DNA from: Daphnia pulex
Taxonomy: Eukaryota > Arthropoda > Branchiopoda > Diplostraca > Daphniidae
Reading direction: 5' to 3'
DNA length: 64,000 bases
Assembly: GCF_021134715.1 (NCBI RefSeq)
Contig: NC_060027.1
Coordinates: 2,914,001-2,978,000, forward strand
The notes under the pieces were generated by a model that saw only the letters and a list, made by a program, of their open reading frames with translations, did no database searches and was not told the origin of the DNA. The position numbers and the translations under genes were made by a program. Position 1 is the first letter of the stretch. Every line of letters starts with the position of its first letter. Positions 45,559 to 57,653 of the stretch are shown one piece after another.

Positions 45559-45969
45559 TTACTTCGTTACCAAGATATCGACAATGCGTGACAGTCCAGC
45601 CGGTCTTTCCGTTGTGACCGAAGATGAATCTGTGAGGCAAGGCGCGTTAGTGTCGCATTTTTTACTGGCAGGATTGAAACCGTTTCCTGATGGGCAGAAA
45701 ATGTCCGAAATGAGTCCGTCCTCACACATCCAGAAACGGTCGCAACGTCCATCGAGATCGGCCAGATCTATTTTCGGGCTGCCAAATGGACATTCAGGTT
45801 CTTTGGCATGACAGAGGAATGCTAGTGGTTTTAGGTAACGAATAACCATTTGAGCGCGTTAGAAATATTGACCCATAACTTTTGAAAAAAAAAAATTTGT
45901 TCGGTTGTTACCTGATAACGAAAGAACTACCAACAGACAGCAAACGTGATACTCGACTGCACTCGTCAT
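45559..45969 (-). CDS. Small secreted chitin-binding protein (one peritrophin-A / CBM14 domain)
   Basis: Two exons (45969-45912 and 45821-45559) join in frame to give 106 aa. The signal peptide, MTSAVEYHVCCLLVVLSLSA, spans the intron and ends FLCHA. The mature part is a single CBM14 domain with the expected six cysteines and aromatic core: CPFGSPKIDLADLDGRCDRF, then WMCEDG, FCPSGNGFNP, KKCD and APC. A short Ser/Thr-rich end, then LVTK and a stop, follows. CBM14 proteins bind chitin in cuticle or peritrophic matrix. The gene sits on the minus strand between cue5 and cue6, the only opposite-strand gene inside the cluster. Antimicrobial (tachycitin-like) function is possible for such single-domain proteins but is not shown. 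Confidence 0.88.
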
Positions 45970-46842
45970 TTTCTGTTTTGTTCCAGTCGGTTATACCTTG
46001 AAAAGTGAAGATAGCAACACCGAATGTTTCCTTTATATCTCATTGCCATTAGTACACAACCTTCACCCACTTTGGCCTTGTAACGATTTCAGGAACGAAA
46101 GATCATTAGTCAGAAATCTCGCAGGGAAAGTTGAAAGTTTGTAGGAATTGTCAACAAGTAAGGCCGGAGAAAGGTAAACAAACGACCAAGGTGTACGGTA
46201 TACTATCCACAACATTAATGTTAAGATAAGAGTTCGATCAAATAAATGCCTCAAATGAAATTCTTTAATTACATAACATGAACGTCGTTCTACATGGCAA
46301 CCAACGGAGACAAGGAATTCCCGGAATCCCTAAAGTTTATCCAAGTTTATCCGATTAAGAGTTAAGAAAACGATCTGCTCTAACTTAAAAAATAGTAGCC
46401 CACACTAGTCAGCTCCGCATTTAAGTATATATCAAATATCAAAAGTTATCGGTGGTAGTATACAGTTTGTAAAAACCGTTTCAATTTTCAAAGTGTTACG
46501 GATATTGTGGCGGAGGGCAAAATTCATATTTTTTCATTCGCGAGATTTCACAGTGCGCAGTAGAAAGACATTTACATAACGCCTTAACAGATTGCTTTCA
46601 CTGCAAGTTACATGACTCGATCAAGGGCAAAAGGTTTCAAGGGATGTGCGCTTTAAATCAAACCCGGTCGGATCGGAGTGACGGAGTCAGTGCCCACAAC
46701 GAAGAGGAGTCGCGCACAACCTAAACGAAGGCGAGCCGAATCAAGACACAACTGAAATCGAGTCCCACCTTTTTACTCGAAAGATATTCACAAAAATCGA
46801 ATAATAATACTTTGCCTTTGTTCCAAATTATTATTACGAAAA
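45970..46842. other. Divergent spacer, chitin-binding gene / cue6
   Basis: A shared upstream region for the minus-strand chitin-binding gene and plus-strand cue6. No coding frame or repeat was recognised. The stretch 46,660-46,750 is GC-richer than its surroundings and may be the cue6 leader. Confidence 0.45.
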
Positions 46843-48674
46843 ATGAAACTGGAAGCGTTTGTTATTTTCATTTGGCTCACCTTGGCGACAGTCTCTAGCT
46901 ACACTCACGACGGTAAGTGTTCACAAATTTCTCTAATTGTTGATAGCTCGGTTGATTTTAATCATTAGCTTATTCTGAACTGTGATTAAAGTAGATATTA
47001 CGAAATCTGTTTTTAAATTCTATTAAACGCGGTTAAACGTCTCACGTTATTTTTGTATATGAATGCGAAAATGTCTACTTGGGTACTGTTTGATCCATGA
47101 TCCCTTTATCAGCGTTGACATGGCGAATTTCTTGAATGGATTGGGTACATGATCTTACTGGTGCCCTTTTGAAATTGGATTGACGTATACAGATCTTATC
47201 ATCGCTGCTGGCGACCAGCTTGAATTACTCAGCCAAGGAACAACGTACCGAAAACTAACACTCAATTCTTACAACGCCTCAAAGTTGTCGGCCCTCGCGT
47301 ACGATGCCACAAACAAGAGACTCTTTTTCTCCGATATTCGTCACCTTGAGAGTCACATACTCAGCGTCAGTCTCGAAGATGAATCTCCTCGTCTAGTAGA
47401 AGAGATTATCGAAAGTAAAATTTGGCTAATTTAAATTAATGCGCAAGAAAAAGTTGCAATACATTTCTTTCTTTTTCTACCCTGACAGAAAATAACGATG
47501 AAACTGTTGAGAGTTTGGCGTACGATCCCGTGAATAAAATGCTGTTATGGACGGACGGATTCAACCGTTCCATCCGTCAAATTCAGATCGATAACGACGG
47601 CATTCACGCCAAAGAAAATACGTCAGTGGAGGTTGTCCATCTCTTGGAAAGTGACGCTAGACCACAGGCATTAGTTTCTGATCCTTGTACAAGGTATTCA
47701 AACAAATTATCTGACCTCAACTGCCTATTTAGCTGATTACCTGTTTCGTTTTTAGAATGTTATACTGGACAAATATTCACAATTCACTGCCTACCATTGA
47801 GCGTTCGCACCTTAACGGAAGCCAGCGTGAAGTCATTGTTCATTCGGACTTGTTACAGTTACACGCATTCGACCTCGACATTATGGAACAAATGATTTAC
47901 TGGGCCGAAGACCTTCGCAACGGTTTTTTCCTCATCGAAAGAAGCTACGTGAACGGTAGTGGGAGAGAGGAATTTTACCGCGGTTTCGGTCATTTCATCG
48001 CCAGCCTCACGGTGTGTCAATAATCCTAATCATTTTCATTTTAAAAATCATTAGCCCCTTCATTTAATTGTTCTGGTATTATTCTTAAGGTGGGCGAAGA
48101 TTACGTCTACTGGAGTGACTACGATCGCAAGAAGCTTTGGTCGTTACCCAAAGATGGGTCATCGAAAAATCCCGTTAACCTTCGGACCTATCGTAACCCA
48201 GCGATGGGCGTGGTGGTCTATCGTAACGAGCCTTTGAACTGTGATCTCATATCATCGCCAGAAGCCAGCGCCGCAGTTGTTCAAAAAACAGAATTAATCG
48301 AGAATCTGGATTCGTCCTCATCGACTGCTCTTCTGTTGGGGTTCAGTTTTGTCTGCCTCGCCATAATGGCGATGATGATCCTGCTCATCTTACAATTTCT
48401 GAAGTCAAGGGATTGCAAAGGAATTCGAGGGGCCAGCAAAACTGAGGACACTATCCCATTTCAAAATTTCAGCAACACTTTATTCAAAATGAATGAACTG
48501 GTAATATAAACACCCGGCTGGTATTTTGACAAAATTACTTATTCTTTCGTCTTTTTTCAATTTGAACAGTCGCAAATAGAACAGCAGCAAACTGTAAGTG
48601 TACCGATGCCGGAGAACAGCAGCGGCTTGAAACGGGACGATGACTGCGCTACTTTAATCAAATGCGAATTTTGA
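46843..48674 (+). CDS. Cueball-like YWTD membrane protein without EGF (cue6)
   Basis: ATG at 46843 opens a signal peptide (MKLEAFVIFIWLTLATVSS). Propeller exons carry LFFSDI, LLWTDG, LYWTN, IYWAED and VYWSDYDRKK. The exon from 48090 passes through a stalk (SPEASAAVVQKTELIENL) into a membrane segment (around LLLGFSFVCLAIMAMMILLI). It ends at the conserved donor position (NELV), and the last exon encodes SQIEQQQTVSVPMPENSS and ends CATLIKCEF at a stop ending at 48674. No EGF module is present, but the tail exon is almost as in cue1. The first intron (about 280 bp) is longer than in other copies. Length is about 420 aa. It lies upstream of DPEP-C. Confidence 0.83.
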
Positions 48675-50351
48675 TAACTGAGTCGATTAAAAGGTTAGAA
48701 AAATCCTGGTTCCTCAGCTGTTGTTCAAAGCCGTGTGTCTGGCTTCACTTATCGTTTCAAGCTAAAAGAAATTTATGTATATTATCAGTTTATTGATTTT
48801 TGTTAATCTGAAATTCATTTTAATCGTGATGTACAATTTGTCAAACTTCCTTGCTTTTGTTAACGATGGGCTATACAAAGTAAGTGATTCCCTTTTTTTA
48901 TATGTTCAAGAAAGAAATTTCGAAAAAATAAATAAACTCAAAGCTTTGATATCTAATATTCTACATCTTTTACTAAAAACGAGGAGGTGCCGGTGTGGTG
49001 GCAGGTCCCTCTTGGCTCTCAAAATGTCCTAGTTGCACTTTGCTTGAAGTGTTTATAGTAAAAATATTTTTCGAATTTGATTGTTTACCCAGCACAGACA
49101 AAGTTGTGAGGTAGAAAACAAGCCTGATTTGCAGTCATTCTACATATTAGATATTTAAAATAATTGAAACAAAAACCCTGGCTGAGTCTGATAAAGACAG
49201 CAATCGAGAACACCAAGTTCAAGTCAACCGCCTAGCTCAGGAATAATCGTACTCCGTTCTATGTCACGATTTAAAAAATCTACGCCACCAAAAAGTAAAA
49301 AAGGGAGAGTAGAGATTAATTGTTTCTACCTTTAAGCCTGGGAAACACATTCAGGCATCCACAAGTGCCCCATCTGTAGAAAAGTTGAATCCTCCAGGCA
49401 GCTCCAGGTGGGATAGAAAAAAGCCCTCAGACTTGTGAATACACCCACACTTATGTGGGGTGTGTACATGAGAATAGAGAGGATATAAAGAAAGGGGAAT
49501 GTCACCAATCAAACTTGATGCTGTTTACCTAAATCAAAAATAAACAATGGGTTACGTAAAAATCTTGGCAGAAAAAAAAACAAGTAAGGAAAAGTTGAAA
49601 ATCGGACAGTGACCCTAATTGTTAATACACAGGAGAGTTTAAGGTTTACATGTAATACACTGCATTAATGAAAGTTATGCACAACTAAAATGTTAAGCAG
49701 GTCAGAGTTTAATAAAAGTAATGGAAATCATTTACCCAAGCGATGACACTGAGATTGTTGCTTTCAACAGGTCCAACACAAGCAAAACTTGCATATCTTG
49801 TGATTATGATGGCAGGCACAGGTCTCAAATCTGCACAAATGAAAAGGTTACATGTAGTGCAAACAAAATGTCATATGCATCGACAGGGGGCTTACATGAC
49901 CAATGACAAAGTCAGGAACTTACATTTCACAAACTTGAAACAGGTTTATCTTCTATTTAAGCCCCATAATTCCTCCATATTCCCCATATTTGTATTCTTA
50001 GTTTATTTACCTGCTAAACATTGGTCGCATTGGTGTGGATTAAACGATTCGAGAGAAGACCAAAATTGGCACTGCACGACCACATTTTATAATTTTTACG
50101 ACGAAAACGAGAGCAGACGACATATGGGACAGATATATGGACAAACAAAACAATGTCCAAACTCCAAAGAACAAACTGGCGGCAAATAAAGCGTAGATTT
50201 AAAGAGATGGATCCCCTCTAGTCTATACTTTGCGTGATTATTATGCTGATAGTAAATCAGTGATAGTCGGGGTATCTATAGCAAACGAGAGTTACAAACA
50301 CTACTACGGTCCTGTAATTTATTGCCATTTCAATCACAATCCAGCTTCAAA
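48675..50351. other. Intergenic spacer, cue6 to DPEP-C
   Basis: AT-rich. Plus-strand frames at 49721-49906 (CISCDYDGRHRSQIC) and 49743-50189 are short, overlap each other and show no family. The cue6 3' UTR and DPEP-C promoter must lie at the ends. No other feature was seen. Confidence 0.45.
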
Positions 50352-52179
50352 ATGAAAATTGTTTGGATTTTCCTAGTCTGTCTAGCAGTGGATCAAACCC
50401 TAAGCTTTCCTACTCATCAATTTGAAGAAACAAAATTTAAAAAATGCTTGGCTCGTGCTAGAATCATTCTAGATCGGGTCCCTCTTATCGATGGGTAAAC
50501 ACACGCTGATAATTAATTATTTGAATAAAAAATTGTATTTATATTCTTGTCGACGCAGGCACAATGACTTTCCCAACAGTCTTCGAAAGTACGCAAATAA
50601 TCAGGTAGATGACTTGGACATTTACGACTTGACTACCTTGGAACCTTGGGCCAGTTCTTCCTCATCGCATACAGACATCAACAGACTGCGCCAGGGAAAA
50701 GTCGGAGCCCAGGTACAATTCCAGGAAACTAAACATGATAATTGGACACTATTAAGACATTTTGTTGTTATCTACCATCAAACAGTTTTGGTCGACCTAC
50801 ATCCCATGCGCCACCCAGTACAAGGACGCCATCCTAAAGACATTAGAGCAGATTGACGTCGTTCATCGATTGGTGGAAGCCAATCCAGCTACTTTCGAGT
50901 TCGTCACGTCGGCCCAAGGTTCCCCAAATTGATGATAATTGACACAAAATGAACGTCAGAATGTTTAACATCTATTTGACGACACACAGGGATCGAGGAC
51001 GCTTTTAGCCGGGGGAGAATTGGCAGTCTCGTAGGACTCGAAGGCGGACACTCGATTGGCAGTTCCCTGGCCGTTTTGCGAATGATGTACGACATGGGGG
51101 TGCGCTACATGACAATGACTCATTTATGCAATACTCCTTGGTAACAGCGAGAGAAGCTACTTCTTCAAAGTCCAATTGATTCAATGCTAATTTGTCTTTC
51201 ACATTATCAGGGCTGATCATTCGCTGTTGGACGATCCAGGCAACGTAGCCGTTCACGACGGCCTAACTCCGTTTGGCAAGGCATAGCAACATTTTTAAAA
51301 AATTATCTGAAAAACAATTTGAATGAAGAAACTATTCCTCTAACAGACGGTGGTGGCGGAAATGAACCGACTGGGAATGCTGGTCGATATTTCGCACGTT
51401 TCACGCAAAACGATGAGAGACGTACTGGAAACCAGCACAGCTCCCGTCATTTTCTCGCACTCGTCGGCCTACGCATTGTGCAATGACACTCGAAATGTTC
51501 CAGACGATATCCTACAGTTGGTAACTCTAAACGGAGGGATAGTCATGGTCAACTTTTTTACAATTTACGTCTCCTGTGGCCAAACTGCGACAGTTCAACA
51601 AGTTGCGGATCACGTCGAACACATCCGGAATATCGCCGGAGTAGATCACGTCGGTCTCGGATCCGATTTCAACGGCGCTGATAAGTATGTAACGTCAATT
51701 AAGTTCTGTTGTTTGAAAAGTTTAATCGAATCAAAGATTTACCTAATAGAAGTGGTTGTGTAAAACTTTTGTGTTTAGAATTTTATTTAAAATCAAAAGT
51801 CTATAGTTACAAAAGTTTGTGTTGTTTGAATCGCAGGACACCGGAAGGTCTTAAAGATGTGTCAGAATATCCAAACTTGTTCGCCGAGCTACTCGCTCGC
51901 GGATGGACAGAAACCGACCTGGAAAAAGTTGCCGGATGGAACTTGCTGCGTGTCCTCAGAGGAGCGGAAGCGGTTAGATCTCTGTTGATAATTTTCTTTA
52001 CATTTCTGAATTGTCACTTACCTGGTCGTTTTAACGGGGTGCAGGTGCGCGATCAGATGGCAGCCGACGGAGTGAAGCCGTTCGACAATTGGATTCCGCA
52101 GACGGACCTGCCCGTCGAGTCCCTTCCGTGTAGCACCGGCGATTACAGCAACAACACATACACCAGCAATGCGATGTAG
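50352..52179 (+). CDS. M19 membrane dipeptidase, copy C
   Basis: ATG at 50352 opens a signal peptide ([19 protein letters not shown]). Exons encode [17 protein letters not shown] (bridging Glu kept), [16 protein letters not shown] and GSDFNG, so all M19 metal ligands are present. The last exon, [16 protein letters not shown] through [12 protein letters not shown], is nearly identical in DNA to that of copy B but stops at SNAM (stop ending 52179), with no hydrophobic tail. Copy C is therefore predicted to be soluble and secreted. It is the most diverged of the four in the catalytic region (IDL to VDI before [12 protein letters not shown] in place of THSCPTPW). Its penultimate intron is somewhat longer than in the others. 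Confidence 0.88.
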
Positions 52180-52390
52180 AATTATCTATAAATTTTATAA
52201 ATTTTCATGTTATTTTGATCCACTATTATGTAACTATGTAAACAACAGTGGAATTTAGCCCACCGTATCGTACCAATACAAATAATCAGCTCGCCACCTA
52301 TCCAAAACCTTGTGTTTTTTAAAAAGATCGCTTTTATCAGTTGTCACTTATTTAAGTGACGGACGACTTCACAAACTCATCACAACGAAA

Positions 52391-54203
52391 ATGAACTGGT
52401 GCGTAATAGTTTTAGCCCTGTTGCTGTCAGCGCAGAAAAGCTGGAGCTATCCTTCAGCTCGATTCGAAGAAGCTAATTCATTTGAAAAGTATCTGGAAAA
52501 GGCCAGGACTGTTCTGGATCGTGTTCCGCTTATAGATGGGTATAAAGAATGAAAAAGTTTTCAAATAGTTCGAAAATTGCTAACGTTTTCTTTAATGGTA
52601 TTCATAGGCACAACGATTTTCCTTACAGCCTTAGAAGGTACGAAAATAACCAGGTCGGTGACTTGGACATTAATGACTTGACAACATCCGAGCCATGGGC
52701 CAGTTCCTCCTCGTCGCATACAGACATCAACAGACTACGGCAAGGAAAAGTCGGAGCTCAGGTATAATTTAATGTCACTATACACAGGCGGAGTTGTGTT
52801 GACGTTGTTCACTTTTCCCTGATAGTTTTGGTCGGCCTACGTCTCCTGTTCCACCCAATACAAGGACGCCATTCTCAAGACTTGGGAACAAATAGACGTC
52901 ATCCATCGAATGGTCGATGCGAATCCAACGGCCTTTGAGTTTGTCAAATCCGCCCAAGGTTTTGCTATTTAAAAAAATCCCATTAAATGACGTCATACAA
53001 GGGTTGAAATTTGTGTACAATACTCGTTGTACAGGAATTGAAGACGCGTTCAGCCAGGGCAAAATTGGCAGCCTCGTAGGAGTTGAAGGTGGTCATTCAA
53101 TCGGCAGCTCCTTGGCCGTTTTGCGGATGATGTACGACATGGGGGTGCGCTACATGACATTGACCCATTCATGTCCTACTCCTTGGTAAAAAAAAAAGAT
53201 GGCAAGTTGTTGCCCGCCAAATTTAAAATGCCAAAATCTCTTAATTTAGGGGAGATAACTCGCAGCTGGATGACCCCGGAAACGTTCCCATACACGACGG
53301 CCTCACTCCTTTTGGAAAGGTATGCTCAACTTAAGTCATACAAAATCAATAGCCACTTGTTAAAAATGATTACACATGGTAGGATGTGATAGCGGAAATG
53401 AATCGATTAGGAATGTTGATTGATTTGTCGCACGTTTCACGCAAAACGATGAGAGACGCGCTGGAAACCAGCACAGCTCCCGTCATTTTCTCGCACTCGT
53501 CGGCCTACGCATTGTGCAACAACACGCGCAATGTACCCGACGACATTTTACAATTGGTGGCTCAAAACGGAGGCGTCGTCATGGTCAACTTTTTCGTATC
53601 TTACATTTCCTGCGGTCTGACAGCAACAGTTCAACAAGTTGCAGGTTTGGACCCTTCCGCTTGCATTTCCCATTCACTTTCAAATTCATTTTCAAATTTA
53701 ATTCGACCTAGATCATATCGAACATATCCGCAATGTCGCTGGGGCCGATCACGTGGGCATCGGGTCTGACTTTAATGGCGTTGCAAGGTGAATTAATTCA
53801 AAAGAGGTTCACTTACTTTAGAATAGATGTGCACGGTATTATTCCAATCTGAATGTAAACGTCTTCCAGGACACCGGAAGGACTGAAAGATGTGTCGGAG
53901 TACCCAAACTTGTTTGCTGAGCTTCTCGCTCGTGGTTGGGCGGAAACTGATCTGGAGAAAGTTGCTGGACTCAACTTGCTACGTGTCTTCAGAGGAGCGG
54001 AAGCGGTTGGATCTCTAATTCGTTTCTAAATTTGTGGGCTCTCTAAAATTCATGGATGTTTTGGCACCACACAGGTGCGCGATCAAATGGCTGCTGATGG
54101 AGGAAAGCCGTTTGACGAATGGATTCCGCAAGCTGATTTGCCCGCCGAGTCCCTGCCCTGTAGCACCGGCCAGATCAAGTCAATAAAGTTGTCGACAGAA
54201 TGA
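52391..54203 (+). CDS. M19 membrane dipeptidase, copy D
   Basis: ATG at 52391 opens a signal peptide ([19 protein letters not shown]). The same exon order as copies A-C gives [33 protein letters not shown] and GSDFNG, so the active site is complete. The last exon, [16 protein letters not shown] through [14 protein letters not shown], closely matches copy A and stops at 54203 with no GPI-type tail. It starts only about 210 bases after copy C ends, the tightest spacing in the cluster, and suggests a local tandem duplication. A plausible polyadenylation signal, AATAAA, lies just past the stop (about 54268). It is the last plus-strand gene of the cluster. Confidence 0.9.
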
Positions 54204-55208
54204 AATCATTCTCCGATGTCATAATGGAACCCAGAATTAACTGTCAATTTAACATTTAACTGCAAGCAAATAAAGTCTGAAATAAAAAAAAGAACAGGAC
54301 ATTATCCAAAATTTAAACAGAGGGCGCAATATAGGTGCGGCCAATATTGGCAAAAAATATTAAGTCATTCTCGGAAAGAATTGTTACCTCTGGAAGAAAA
54401 AAAAACTTATTAACACCTATGGACAGCCAACTAAATGGGGGCAGCAGCTTTCCGTAAAAATGACTCACGAATACAGCCTGCAGAACTGTCCTGCAAACTG
54501 GTCAGGACTACCAACAATGGGGCATGCAAATTGGCAACGACCGATGGCTGAGCAGTGAGCAATATTACCCCAGGTCTCAGCCAAATGGCATCCAGAGAGG
54601 AGGTTACCATTCCTATAATGAGCCAGTGATTCAATGGACAGAAATAGAATTAAATGACCAAGACCATCAGCACATTTGTGATGACGTTAAGACAGGGGAA
54701 AAGGGGAGCATGCATTCTTCTGGATCTCAGCAATTTCTGTATACTGTCAAGTGCGCGAGTTTGGTGTAGAATTACCTATTCCCCGGCAGTCAACATACAC
54801 GAAATTTTCGTCGGGTGGTAGCTAAAATTTAATTTATTATTTGTTGGGTAAATCGTTGTGGGTATTTAGATCATTTACAGCAGTGACAGCAGCCTCAGTA
54901 AATGAAATCAGTTTCTTCTTAATCTTTCGGCATGCGGGATTTCAATCGTAATTAATTATTACGAATTATTATATAATTGTAAGAAATTAGAATAGTTATT
55001 CAAGTGGTAATATGAATGACTAACTGAAGAAATTGAACTCCTGAATAAGAACGAATGTTATTTCCGACAATGTGGCTTTACCTGAAACGAAATAGAGAAA
55101 TTTGATTTGGGATATCCAAAGTAAATTTCAATAAGATAGAGTTGTGAGAGACTTTGACGAAATATTTATCAAGAAATTCAACTAACCGTTGCACGACGCA
55201 GAAGTGGG
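54204..55208. other. Spacer between converging genes DPEP-D and the MAM-like gene
   Basis: 3' ends of two converging genes. An 81-codon plus-strand frame (54524-54769) and a 67-codon minus-strand frame (54431-54634) overlap here. Neither has a domain I can name. No repeat was recognised. Confidence 0.45.
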
Positions 55209-56464
55209 TTAGTAACAAGGTTCGACCGTAGGACAAGAGCAAGGCTCAGTAGATGTAGTCGTTGATGGAGTAGTTTGTGTTGTTGGGTCGGTTGTAGTCG
55301 TTGATGTAGTCGTTGATGTAGTCGTCGATGGAGTAGTTTGTGTTGTTGGGTCGGTTGGTGGGTCGGTTGGTGGGTCAGTCGGTGGGTCAGTCGGTGGGTC
55401 GGTTGGTGGGTCGATTGTAGTCGTTGGTATAGTCGTCGATGGAGTAGTTTGTGTTGTTGGGTTGGTTGTTGGGTCAGTCGGTGGGTCGGTTGGTGAGTCA
55501 GTTGGTGGGTCGATTGTAGTCGCTGGTGTAGTCGTCGATGGAGTAGTTTGTGTTGTTGGGTCGGTTGTTGGGTCCGTCATTGTATCAGTTGTATAGGCAT
55601 TCAGGGGTTCAGTAGTTGGTTCAGTCGTTGGTTCAGTCAAAAATTTACCCGCTGATTTAGTACTAGTTGGCGATTTAGAAGTTGTCGTCCAAAAAGGCGA
55701 TGTGACTGTCAACTGTTTAGACGAAAATCGTAAATCGTCGATGGCAACAGCATCTTCTTTTTCTGTGCCGCAATAAGCGTAAAACACCAACTGCACACAG
55801 TGGTGAAACAACAATTAAAAATGGGCTTTATATCAATACTTAACGTAACAAGACTTACCGAAACATTAGAAGCTGGTTCACCTTCAAGAAGAACGGATTG
55901 AGATCGCCAAATCCCATTGGTAATGCTCGAGTAATTGTACAAACTGCTGAGCAGCCTTTCGTTTCCATTGTTGGACATGTATAACTACAGAAATATTTTT
56001 AAAAATTATTAATTCCCATTGGAAACAACATGGGACATCTTTCTCTGATGAATAATTACCTCGAGATTGGTGAATTGGGGCCATTTGGAACGTATCCAGA
56101 ACGAGAAAGAGAAATCATTTTGGCATGCTGGAAGTCTAAAGGTCTGGCTCCGAAGAATTGCTACTCCAAACGAAGAAAAAGACTGCCCGCGATGGACTCT
56201 TAGATAATTTCTACCGGTGAGCGGTTGAGGCGCTACATTCTCAAACTCCCAGGGTGATGTCTGGTTTTCGATTTGCCATCGAACGCCAATCTGGGACTCA
56301 TCAACCCACGGGAACACACCATTAATTTCGAAATCATTGTTTAACCGTTCCTTAGCCACTGCTGGATCGCTCTGGGGACACGGCGGACACGACGCAGCCG
56401 AGGATCCGCCAATCAGCAACTGTAGAAGCCTCACTGAAAATAAGAAGAAAATGAGTTTCAGCAT
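55209..56464 (-). CDS. Secreted MAM-like protein with Thr/Pro-rich mucin tail
   Basis: Exons 56464-56060, 55984-55859 and 55790-55209 join in frame to 370 aa. ATG at 56464 opens a signal peptide (MLKLIFFLFSVRLLQLLIGG). Next comes a domain of about 190 residues with a MAM-like plan: an N-terminal DFEI..VFPWVDE block, NYLRVHRGQ, FRLPACQNDFSFSFWIRS, and a closing YCGTEKEDAVAIDDLRFS, which matches the usual MAM end (AIDDI/L.F). The last 170 residues are low-complexity repeats of PTDPPTDPTTQTTPSTTT, a likely O-glycosylated stalk, ending EPCSCPTVEPCY. MAM domains mediate adhesion. It has no membrane segment, so it is secreted. The domain is divergent, so a related beta-sandwich family is possible. 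Confidence 0.78.
55245..55640. repeat. Coding minisatellite in the mucin tail
   Basis: On the plus strand, TCGGTTGGTGGG and GTAGTCGTCGATGGAGTAG motifs recur in multiples of 12 and about 90 bases. They encode PTDP and TTQTTPSTTT on the minus strand. Larger blocks (about 55,320-55,440, 55,435-55,535 and 55,530-55,570) are near copies of each other. Such arrays usually vary in length between individuals. Confidence 0.8.
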
Positions 56465-57653
56465 GGTTGAAACCAAACGTTCGGAACTAAACTGGCATAA
56501 TATAATAAAGCAACGCGTTACAAATGAACAAATCACGTACACAAAATTGAGCAAGAGTAATACAGCTTTGCTTTTTATCTCTGATAAAAACCAAGAGTCA
56601 CGGAAAACGGTCGTTCAAAATTATATTACTTTAACACGACAAACGGGAATTTTGTCGAGGCTTATCTTGAAAGTAATAATTCAGCATTAATAATTAAACA
56701 TTTGATTGGGCTAGACTTGGGACGAAAGTAGTAACACGCATAACTAACCTTTGAAGATGTCAGACGGTTGAAGGAATTGGCACAGATGTCCGTTTTTCAA
56801 TTAAAAAGCCAAGAATGTTCTTTGAAGATTTCAACTAAACCGCTTTTCATTCATAACTACAAAACTAAATCGCGAACGATTACACAAGTCTTCAATCATC
56901 AGCTAGCGATTCAACTTTTATCAAAAAATGGTTGACCTTATGTCATCCAATCAATTTTAAAAAGATCAATCTCCCTCAGATGTCAAGATCGGCAATTGGA
57001 CGATGTTTCACGGTGGACGAGAATCGCCCACAATGCCACAAAGGTTGCCCGAAGGATCACACAGAGACGACGCATTTGAATATTTCGTGAATGATTACAT
57101 TCCTTACGTGTACCCCTTGACAGGACTCTTGGCCAAAACATATTCGCTGGACTCTCATTCAAAACATCCTCCCACATGCAACGACGGTAAACCAATAACG
57201 GGACACGGAGTCGATATCCAATCTTGTCGAACACCGGAAGACGACAGAATACACGTAGGAAGGGATTGCGTCAGAGACCACCCACCGTTTTCCCATTAGC
57301 TGTTTCCAATCTACTGAATCGAACATACGACATGAATATCTAATCGCGCCCAAAAGAGATTGACCTTGCACTTCAAAGTAGTTTAAAAACTCTCGGTAAA
57401 GATTTAATAGACTCCCGGAAAGACTGTCTTGTTACTGTGTCTTGTTTACGTCATCAGCCAAGAGGCGGGATTTTCAAATGCAACTTTTTTTTTTCCAATT
57501 GGCATTTTCTGTATTATTATTTTAGATTCCCTAAAAACAAGACTGGCACTGACAGTTTCATGTCAATTTTGGAAGTTGGCTTCAAATCGGAAAAAAAAGA
57601 TGTAAACGGTCGGGGGTTTGACAACTATACAGCGAGAGAGAAATATATAGTTT
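56465..57653. other. Spacer between MAM-like gene and micropeptide gene
   Basis: Contains the MAM-like gene promoter (right of 56,464) and the micropeptide 3' UTR (left of 57,654). A 98-codon plus-strand frame (57003-57299) and overlapping minus-strand frames have no recognisable domain and no splice support. Confidence 0.45.

Noticed and set aside
54431-54769. Overlapping frames suggesting a transposon remnant
   Set aside because: No terminal repeats, target duplication or transposase motif was visible.
57003-57299. 98-codon plus-strand frame (MFHGGRESPTMPQRLPEGSH...)
   Set aside because: No recognisable domain; similar-length frames occur on the other strand and there is no conserved splice pattern.
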